Shown in pieces: positions 58,847-64,000 of a stretch of 64,000 nt of DNA. This DNA comes from JAIBJN01 sp963838795 (lineage in GTDB: Bacteria > Actinomycetota > Thermoleophilia > Gaiellales > Gaiellaceae), in the NCBI GenBank assembly GCA_963838795.1, contig CAWISL010000007.1, forward strand, positions 1 to 64,000, written 5' to 3'. Under the pieces are notes generated by a model. That model was not told the DNA's origin. It did no database searches and saw nothing but the letters and a program-made list of their open reading frames with translations. The translations under genes and the position numbers were made by a program. Position 1 is the first letter of the stretch. Each line of letters begins with the position of its first letter.

Positions 58847-59195
58847 ATGTCCCAGCGGCTCGCCGTCCTCGCCGTCCTCGCCCTCCTCGCGCTGGTCGCC
58901 CCGGCCGCCGCGACCGCTGCCACGTTCTACGGGAAGGTCGGGCCAGGCAGGACGATCACCCTCAAGCGGGCGGACGGGACAATCGTTCGCAGCGTACGGG
59001 ACGGCAGGCACACCTTCGTCATTCGCGACCGCTCGAGCTCGCACAACTTCCATCTCCTCGGGCGGGCGTCGGCCGGAAGACCGGCCTTGGCTCATCGGCC
59101 GCCGCCGCTGGGCCGTGACACTGCAGGAGGGGACCCACAGGTACCGATGTGACCCTCACGCCCAAACGATGCGAGGCAGCTTCACGGTCGTCTGA
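58847..59195 (+). CDS. Secreted cupredoxin-like protein, with two frameshifts
   Basis: Signal peptide (about 1-24; APAAATAA), then a beta-sandwich with a copper site: His in SSSHNFHLLG and, after two frame changes near 59065 and 59100, the C-x2-H-x4-M ligand set in RYRCDPHAQTMRGSF before the stop at 59195. Adding two bases gives 116 residues, close to small plastocyanin-like proteins. It probably carries electrons or binds copper outside the cell; a structural role without copper is possible. Confidence 0.7.
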
Positions 59196-59345
59196 GCATC
59201 GAGTGGGTCTCCGGGCCCACCCGGGCGCCCTGACCCCCGTGCGACAATGATCGTGGCCGGAGCACTATCACGTGCACATGGATTTCGAAGCGGCCCACGG
59301 CCCCCGCCCCGCCCACCCCAGTGGGATCGCGCCTGAGCCGACCCG

Positions 59346-59843
59346 TCAGTCGATGACAAAGCCGACGAGGATGGTCTTCACCCTCGACGTGGACATGCCG
59401 ATCCGGTAGTCCGTCACCCGGCGCCCGGGCCTAAAACGGCCGGTCCAGCAGTGGCGGAAATCCGAAAGCTCGGTGCGGCAGTGCAGCCCCGGATAGGCGT
59501 CGTGGAGCTTCGTCTCGGTCGAGCCGACGTGAATCCCTTCGGCGGTGTGCTGGGTCCGACGATTCGTGAACACCGCGGTCGCGCCGTCGTTGCCCTGGAA
59601 CGTGACCCGCAGCTTCTTCCCGACATCGTTCCGGTAGGTGAACTCCGTGAAGGCGCCGAAGTCGTTGGTTCCGTGCTTGATGCGGTCCGGCTGGCCCTTC
59701 TTCGCTCTCACCTCGGGCCGGGTCATGTTGAGCTCGACGCCGGCGATCGAACGCTGTGGCACGATAAGTGCTGCGGCCGTCCCGGTCCATACGAACCCGC
59801 CCACCAAGGCTGCCGAAACGGCGAGGTAACGAACCGCGGGCAC
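59346..59843 (-). CDS. Secreted protein, unknown function
   Basis: A 165-residue protein with a signal peptide (hydrophobic core about 7-25, AAA cleavage region). The mature part begins with a segment (SIAGVELNMTRPEVRAKKG) seen in secreted actinobacterial proteins in which G-x-x-L-x-M-T-x-x-E-V precedes a short repeat; a second similar element (GIHVGSTETKLHDAYP) follows, so it may have two repeats. Two Cys. Function unknown. Confidence 0.65.
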   Translation of the reverse strand: MPAVRYLAVSAALVGGFVWTGTAAALIVPQRSIAGVELNMTRPEVRAKKGQPDRIKHGTNDFGAFTEFTYRNDVGKKLRVTFQGNDGATAVFTNRRTQHTAEGIHVGSTETKLHDAYPGLHCRTELSDFRHCWTGRFRPGRRVTDYRIGMSTSRVKTILVGFVID

Positions 59844-60100
59844 CTCACCGTTCTACAGCTCATCCCCCAGGAGCGCAAGCGCGGCCGCCAGGCGCTCGTG
59901 GTTCCTTCGCGAGGCGGGACCCCACCGGGGAACTGTCGCGGTTCCGAATGGGCCCGCCTGGCTTCAAACGCGGCTGCAAATCGGCAGGTTCCTAGGCGTG
60001 GTGTATGCGCCGGTGTATGCGGTCCCTGAGCGTTCCCGAGGGCGGCCCTTGGCCATCTGGACTCCTCTGGACCGCGAGCGCGTATGCTCGGCCCCCTGAG
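59844..60100. other. Intergenic, no gene seen
   Basis: Contains a short direct repeat GTGTATGCGCCGGTGTATGCG around 60000-60020. No tRNA or convincing frame. It may hold the left junction of the nearby integrated element, but no attachment core could be identified. Confidence 0.3.
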
Positions 60101-60442
60101 ATGGCGAGCGGCGAAGTCCACCGGACGCAGCTCGCGCACGAGCGCACGTATCTCGCGTGGTGGCGTACTGGTTTGGCCGCGATCGCGGCGGGATTCGCAG
60201 TCGGGCGTGTCCTGCCCGAGCTCGTCGGCGGCACGAACTGGCCGTATATCGCACTCGGAACCGTGCTGACGGCCTCCGGTCTGGCAGCCATGGTGTACGG
60301 GATCGTGCACTACCGGGAGTTGGAGGCGGCGCTGCGGGAAGACCGGGAACCGCACATCGGCGAGGGTTTCGTGCTAGCGCTCGCCGCGGTCGGGATCGTG
60401 GTGGGAGCCGCGTCCGTCCTGCTCGTCCTCCTCGCTCCCTGA
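60101..60442 (+). CDS. DUF202 family membrane protein
   Basis: A 113-residue protein with the DUF202 opening ERTYLAWWRTGLAAIAAGFA and three membrane segments (about 18-40, 50-70, 90-112). YidH-like proteins are small inner-membrane proteins of unknown function. The ATG at 60101 fits the family length; a longer frame upstream adds nothing recognisable. It is the last probable chromosomal gene before the integrase. Confidence 0.8.
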   Translation: MASGEVHRTQLAHERTYLAWWRTGLAAIAAGFAVGRVLPELVGGTNWPYIALGTVLTASGLAAMVYGIVHYRELEAALREDREPHIGEGFVLALAAVGIVVGAASVLLVLLAP

Positions 60443-60530
60443 GCGCCGCGTCTCCCCGATACCGGTCAGGCCTGCAACGGGTACGCCCCGCTCCCTCGAT
60501 CTCTCGTGGTCGGTCCCGTGAGGTCGCCGG

Positions 60531-61571
60531 CTAGGCCGCGAGGAGGGCCTCGTAGTCGGCCTCGCGCCCGTCCACGAGGACGTGGGTGTAGCGGTCGGCC
60601 GTTTCGCTGATCTTCTGGCCGACGAGCCGGCCGATCTCGGCCCACGTCCGGCCCTCACGGTGAAGCAGGCTGACTCGCCGGTGCCTGAGGTCGTGCGGCA
60701 TGAACCTCGGGACGCCGGCCGCCTTGCAGGCCCGGATGATCGCCATGCGAAGCCGGGCCTCGTTCACGCCGGCGAACAGCGGTACCTCCGGGTCGCGGTC
60801 CTCACGCGGCGGCAGGGCGGCCTCGATCGCGTCGGCAAGCACGTCAGGGAGCTCCGTCCAGACGGCCTTGCGGTTCTTCGTCGAGGCCGCTCGCTGTCGG
60901 ACACGCCGGCCGGGCTCGTCGTAGTCGCCGACCTTCGTGAGCTCGACCGAGGCGAGCCGGGCGCCTGACCGGTCGAGCCAGAGGAACGCCGGCCGGTAGG
61001 CGCTCGGCAGGAGCCGGAAGACAGCCTCGACGTGTTCGGCGCTCGGCGGCACCGGCTCCTCGCGGTCCTCGTGCGGGAGACGCACCTTCTTCGACCGTGC
61101 CGGGTTCGGGTCGACGCCGGCGTCGTCGAGCACGGCCGCGAGGTAGGTGACCGACTTCTTGATCGTCTCGCGCTTCTTGCCGGCGCCGGCCAGGTCGGCA
61201 ACGAGGTCGGCGACGTCCTCGTCGGTGATCCGGTCGACGCGCTTGTCGCCGAGGGTCGGCAGTACTCGGTCGAGCGCGACCCGGTGCAGGGTTCTCGTTC
61301 CCTCGGTGACGTCGTGCCGGCCCTTGCGCCATCGCTCGGCCGCCTCGCAGAGCGTCGGCGCCTTCTTCGCCGCCGTCATCAGCGCCTTGATGTTGGGCAC
61401 TCGCATGGCGGCGAGCTCTGTCGCGCAATAGTCGCGCCGAGCGTTCGCCTCGCGCCGGGTTCGGAACGAGCCGGCGTAGGTTGCCGACTCGCGCCAGTGT
61501 GTTCGGAAGTAGACGCGGTGACGGCGCGAGCCGCCTTGCGTCGTCACGGCGCTGACCCATGCGCTAGCCAT
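60531..61571 (-). CDS. int: Tyrosine recombinase (phage-type integrase)
   Basis: A 346-residue integrase. An N-terminal SAM-like core-binding region (about 75-165) precedes the catalytic domain, with the first Arg in SGARLASVEL, the H-x2-R box HDLRHRRVSLLH (about 292-303), then IGRLVGQKISETADRYTHVL carrying the His/Trp position and nucleophile Tyr. All key residues look intact, so it may be active. The HTH gene overlaps its start by 28 bases. Confidence 0.9.
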   Translation of the reverse strand: MASAWVSAVTTQGGSRRHRVYFRTHWRESATYAGSFRTRREANARRDYCATELAAMRVPNIKALMTAAKKAPTLCEAAERWRKGRHDVTEGTRTLHRVALDRVLPTLGDKRVDRITDEDVADLVADLAGAGKKRETIKKSVTYLAAVLDDAGVDPNPARSKKVRLPHEDREEPVPPSAEHVEAVFRLLPSAYRPAFLWLDRSGARLASVELTKVGDYDEPGRRVRQRAASTKNRKAVWTELPDVLADAIEAALPPREDRDPEVPLFAGVNEARLRMAIIRACKAAGVPRFMPHDLRHRRVSLLHREGRTWAEIGRLVGQKISETADRYTHVLVDGREADYEALLAA

Positions 61572-61936
61572 GCGCGGTCAGGGTTAGGGTGCTTGTCACG
61601 TAGTCGGCCTCCTTGCAGGTCGGTTATCGAGCTCGGAGCGAGGCCGTTCGTAGCGGCCTCCTCCGGGCGCCGTATGCCCGGCGCTCTCCGGAGTATCACG
61701 GAGCCGGCCTCGGTGGCCCGTAGCCGGTCGAGCGCGGTCGCGCTGGGCGTGGTCGGCGTCAGGTCGAGCACCTCGGGTCGGCGCCGGCGAACGACCTTCC
61801 CGTCGTGCAGCCAGTTCGTCAGCGAACGAGGTGACACGCCGACATTCTGAGCAACAAGGGTGACGGGCACTCCCTCGGAGGGCTCGGCCTCGATCCGCGA
61901 GGCGAGCTCCGGCGTCAGGATGCTCGGCCGGCCCAC
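61544..61936 (-). CDS. HTH DNA-binding protein, possible excisionase/regulator
   Basis: A 130-residue protein. The N-terminal 50 residues form a helix-turn-helix: MGRPSILTPELASRIEAEPS then VAQNVGVSPRSLTNWLHDGK, as in small terminase-like or transposase-like HTH domains. The rest is less structured. Its stop overlaps the integrase start, so it could control or accompany excision. The exact role is unknown. Confidence 0.65.
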   Translation of the reverse strand: MGRPSILTPELASRIEAEPSEGVPVTLVAQNVGVSPRSLTNWLHDGKVVRRRRPEVLDLTPTTPSATALDRLRATEAGSVILRRAPGIRRPEEAATNGLAPSSITDLQGGRLRDKHPNPDRAWLAHGSAP

Positions 61937-62021
61937 ACGATCATTCTAGGTTCCTGCGTTCTTGCCCACGAGGACGCGCCCGGACGATATTCCCCGGCCA
62001 CAGTACCCGCCGGGTCTACGC

Positions 62022-62039
62022 GGGGGGTAGGGGTGGGGG
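62022..62039 (+). other. G-run cluster (possible quadruplex)
   Basis: Three closely spaced runs of six, four and five G (GGGGGGTAGGGGTGGGGG) in the gap upstream of the HTH-integrase pair. It might fold as a G-quadruplex in the non-template strand and affect their expression, or simply reflect composition. Confidence 0.35.
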
Positions 62040-62110
62040 TGCCCGTCGCCTCTACCGTGGGTAGCAGGACGGCCCGCACGAGGCGCACCGCCCTACGTCC
62101 CAGGAGAGCA

Positions 62111-62434
62111 TCAGTCGCTCACCTCGGCGGCGGCGGGCCGCTCGATGTAGACGACCTGCTTCTCCTTCGGCCGCGACATGAACCAAATCAGGCCGAAGAA
62201 CACGAACCCGAAGAACCCGATGAACAGGACCGCCAGGAAGCCGAGCCCGGCTCCTGCCTCAGCGGCGGACTGGCAATCGGCACGGGTGAGGATGCCGCTT
62301 GAGTCGCGGACGCAATCGCTGATCGACGACTCCGACGCCGCGCTCGCGCTGCCGGCGATCGCCCAAACGAGAATGAGCGTGCACCAGCCGACAAGCACCC
62401 ACGTCATCTTCCGGACCTTCCGGAGCTTCTTCAA
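62111..62434 (-). CDS. Small membrane protein of the integrated element
   Basis: A 107-residue protein from a TTG at 62434 with AAAGGA 6 bases upstream. A membrane segment at about 12-30 (WVLVGWCTLILVWAIAG), a short loop with two Cys, then a second segment at about 63-85 (FLAVLFIGFFGFVFFGLIWF) and a basic end. No family recognised. An ATG upstream adds 26 residues of unlikely sequence. Adjacent to the Ltp lipoprotein gene, in the same orientation. Confidence 0.6.
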   Translation of the reverse strand: MKKLRKVRKMTWVLVGWCTLILVWAIAGSASAASESSISDCVRDSSGILTRADCQSAAEAGAGLGFLAVLFIGFFGFVFFGLIWFMSRPKEKQVVYIERPAAAEVSD

Positions 62435-62546
62435 TGGTGTTCCTTTCGTCTGCGGCGGAGGTCCATCCTCCGCTCCGCTGGCCTCGCGCATCCCTGCCGC
62501 AGTCGGGAGCATCGAGGCCAGCGCAACGGAGGTCGTTGCGCTGCTA

Positions 62547-63041
62547 CTAGAGGCCCGTCTTGTTCACGCCGTACTTAGCCTGCGCCGACGTGAAGCCCTC
62601 GTATTCCAACTGCTCGATCAGGCCGGAGCGGGAGAAGGACGTCATGTCTAGGTAGCTCTCGGCGGACTCGGCGGCTTCCTTCTTCCAGTTCGCGCCAGCG
62701 GCGTCGACGGCGTACTCGGTGTCCTTCTTCGAGTAGCCCTCGTACTTCAACTGCTCGATCAGACCCTCGCGGGAGAAGCCCGACATGTCGAGGTAGCTCT
62801 CGGCGCTCTCACGAGCGTTCTCTTGGGCGACGCTTTCCTTCGGCGCCTCAGGCTCGTCGGTCTTCTTCTCGGTCGTCGCCTCGTCGCCGGCGGCGGCGGG
62901 CTCCTCGGTCGTTGCCTCCTCGGTGTTCGCCTCGAGGGCCGGCTTGATCTCGCTCGAACTCTCCGAGGCGCAGGCCGACACGGCCGCGATCAGAAAGACG
63001 AGCGCCGCGAGCGCGGCGAGTACGATCCCTAGCTTCTTCAT
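62547..63041 (-). CDS. Ltp-family lipoprotein (superinfection-exclusion type)
   Basis: A 164-residue lipoprotein: signal sequence with lipobox (VSAC, about residues 21-24), a Glu/Thr-rich linker (about 28-80), then two consecutive repeats of about 45 residues, each with ESAESYLDM-x-x-FSR-x-GLIEQL-x-YEG. This is the Ltp repeat of host cell-surface lipoproteins, one of which (from a Streptococcus phage) blocks DNA entry of other phages. In an integrated element it likely protects the host against superinfection. The ATG at 63041 fits the signal; an earlier start at 63068 is possible. Confidence 0.85.
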   Translation of the reverse strand: MKKLGIVLAALAALVFLIAAVSACASESSSEIKPALEANTEEATTEEPAAAGDEATTEKKTDEPEAPKESVAQENARESAESYLDMSGFSREGLIEQLKYEGYSKKDTEYAVDAAGANWKKEAAESAESYLDMTSFSRSGLIEQLEYEGFTSAQAKYGVNKTGL

Positions 63042-63373
63042 GGTGCGGGCGATCCTCCGTCGTTCCAAGACGGGGCGCGTCCCGTCAGTAATAAGTCCCT
63101 AGGCCGGTCGCGAGCTCCTCACTCGCGCCCGTCACGAACGAGCAGCCGGCGTCGAGGACGTGATCGACTAGAAACCGATGGCGCGAAGAAGGGCCGGCGA
63201 CGAGCCGAAAAACATCGGCGATCCATCCGTGGCGTCATCCCGCGAACCGTCGGCCAGCCCTCTTTCGCCCGAGCGTTATCACGCTCGGTCTAAAGGCGCG
63301 GCCCTGCACCGACGAAGATCTCATAGGTTGTGAGAACGCGATTACACATCACTGGCGCCGCCATTGCGGGCCC
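63042..63373. other. Intergenic region with one small hairpin
   Basis: No gene seen. A 7-bp inverted repeat CCGAGCG/CGCTCGG with a 6-base loop lies at 63269-63288; no T-run follows. It separates divergently transcribed genes and could contain promoters for both. Confidence 0.4.
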
Positions 63374-63814
63374 ATGCGCTCGTACGCGTCACCTTCTTCA
63401 GGTCGGGTCGTGAAGCGTCGAACCGTCAAGGCAGTCGCCGTGTTCGCCAGCCCGTTCTATCTTTGGCCGCTCGGCCCGTTCGCCATCGTCGGGATCCCGC
63501 TCGCTACCGCCGCGCTCGGCCCGGCAGTCTGGCCGCAGTACTCACGCGGGCGCCTGTTCGCAATCGGGTGCGTAACAGTCGCGACGATCATCGGCGTCTA
63601 CGTCGTCGCAGTCTTTTGGTTCTACGGCATCGGCGGGCCGACGGGAGCGTGGATCTGGGTCGGGCCGCTCGTAGGTCTGGTCGTCTACATCGCCGGATGC
63701 ACACAGGCGATGCGACGGCCGTGGCGGTGGCCGCTCGCGGCCGCCGTCGCCCTCCTTTCCGTCGCCGCTGTCGGGTTGTTGGCGGTGGCGACGGGTGTGC
63801 GCTTCGAGTCCTGA
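63374..63814 (+). CDS. Multi-pass membrane protein of unknown function
   Basis: A 146-residue protein with a basic start and about four membrane segments (about 20-45, 58-80, 88-108, 118-140). No motif or family recognised. The ATG at 63374 is used; no strong ribosome binding site was found. Within the presumed integrated element. Confidence 0.55.
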   Translation: MRSYASPSSGRVVKRRTVKAVAVFASPFYLWPLGPFAIVGIPLATAALGPAVWPQYSRGRLFAIGCVTVATIIGVYVVAVFWFYGIGGPTGAWIWVGPLVGLVVYIAGCTQAMRRPWRWPLAAAVALLSVAAVGLLAVATGVRFES

Positions 63815-63849
63815 AACGCGGCGACTGACTCTCGCAGGAGCTCGTTTCA

Positions 63850-63998
63850 CTTGCGGATGCCGGCCAAGGCAGGATCGCCAGGGTCGGAGCTCGGAAGGCC
63901 TCCGGGTCTCTCTCGCGGCGGGCTCGCTCGCGCTCACGGGCGCCGGCTCGCTGCTCTGCAAGCCACTCGGGATCGCGGCGACCTCGGGCCGCGTAGTA
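63850..63998 (-). CDS. Possible end fragment of a phage-type protein at the right edge
   Basis: On the minus strand the translation reads YYAARGRRDPEWLAEQRAG then Arg/Glu-rich, ending in RERDPEAFR. This DP-E-W, Arg/Glu-rich composition resembles the region before HNH domains of phage-type nucleases. The frame does not stop cleanly nearby (an indel would be needed), and the gene continues beyond the window. Confidence 0.3.
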
Positions 63999-64000
63999 GC

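Larger units (their letters stand above)
60531..64000. mobile_element. Integrated element (prophage-like or integrative), left end, running off the edge
   Basis: A run of genes headed by a tyrosine integrase with a HTH protein overlapping it, followed by small membrane proteins and an Ltp-type superinfection-exclusion lipoprotein, none of which are normal chromosomal neighbours. The junction probably lies between 60443 and 60530 because the integrase 3' end faces chromosomal genes. No second boundary or att repeat is visible in the window. Confidence 0.6.

Noticed and set aside
63542..63961. Minus-strand 139-codon frame at the right edge
   Set aside because: Arg/Pro-rich shadow of the membrane protein gene on the plus strand.

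Overview
The window is about 64 kb of very GC-rich DNA with tightly packed genes and many 4-base start/stop overlaps. Gene content points to an actinobacterium: the actinobacterial-type integration host factor (mihF) sits beside gmk, rpoZ and coaBC; a NucS/EndoMS mismatch endonuclease is present; pdxS-pdxT-yebC-ruvC-ruvA-ruvB is in the order known from mycobacteria; and pyrimidine synthesis uses a PyrK-PyrD enzyme. Placement near class Thermoleophilia (Gaiellales/Solirubrobacterales) is my inference, not proven.

Layout. 0-5 kb (minus strand): the translation/transcription operon rimP-nusA-ylxR-infB-DUF503-rbfA-nrnA, with a terminator-like hairpin right before the rimP ribosome binding site. 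5-9.4 kb: gene-poor accessory ground with an HNH-nuclease remnant, a PRC-barrel stress protein and a CorA transporter. 9.4-16 kb: dtd, a membrane protein, a TPR protein and the MoxR/DUF58/transglutaminase module. 16-27 kb: a minus-strand series with coaBC, rpoZ, gmk and mihF downstream of pyrR-B-C-carA-carB-pyrK-pyrD, headed by a recognisable PyrR-binding RNA hairpin. 27-35 kb: a methyltransferase, RNase Z, an HD-GYP phosphodiesterase, a LysM protein, two tandem M29 aminopeptidases and a DgcN/DgcA-like pair that suggests cell-wall peptide or D-glutamate recycling. 35 kb: tRNA-Arg(CCG). 36-38.6 kb: three further CorA-family genes, one carrying an internal deletion. 38.6-50.8 kb: HIT hydrolase, phosphomannomutase, M14 carboxypeptidase, thioesterase, GAF protein, a diguanylate cyclase with a 16-bp palindromic operator-like site, RSH and RecJ. 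51-58 kb: ruvBAC, yebC, pdxT, pdxS and a bifunctional homocysteine methyltransferase/methylene-THF reductase. 58-60.4 kb: nucS, a cupredoxin-like secreted protein and a DUF202 membrane protein. 60.5-64 kb: the end of an integrated element with a tyrosine integrase, a HTH protein and an Ltp-type superinfection-exclusion lipoprotein, running off the right edge.

A strong overall observation is the number of single-base frameshifts in genes expected to be essential or well conserved (infB, rsh, ruvA, ruvB, ruvC, yebC, phosphomannomutase, the DUF58 and transglutaminase genes, and others). Two lie in the identical C-run context, and all can be rejoined to normal family lengths. They look like residual assembly indels rather than real pseudogenes, so the affected genes are annotated over their full rejoined extents.

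I did not find a clearly new multi-gene system. The most interesting leads are the NusA-operon leader attenuator, the zinc-knuckle tail on NusA, the PyrR operator hairpin, the diguanylate cyclase operator, the CorA expansion, the peptide-recycling cluster and the Ltp-bearing mobile element.
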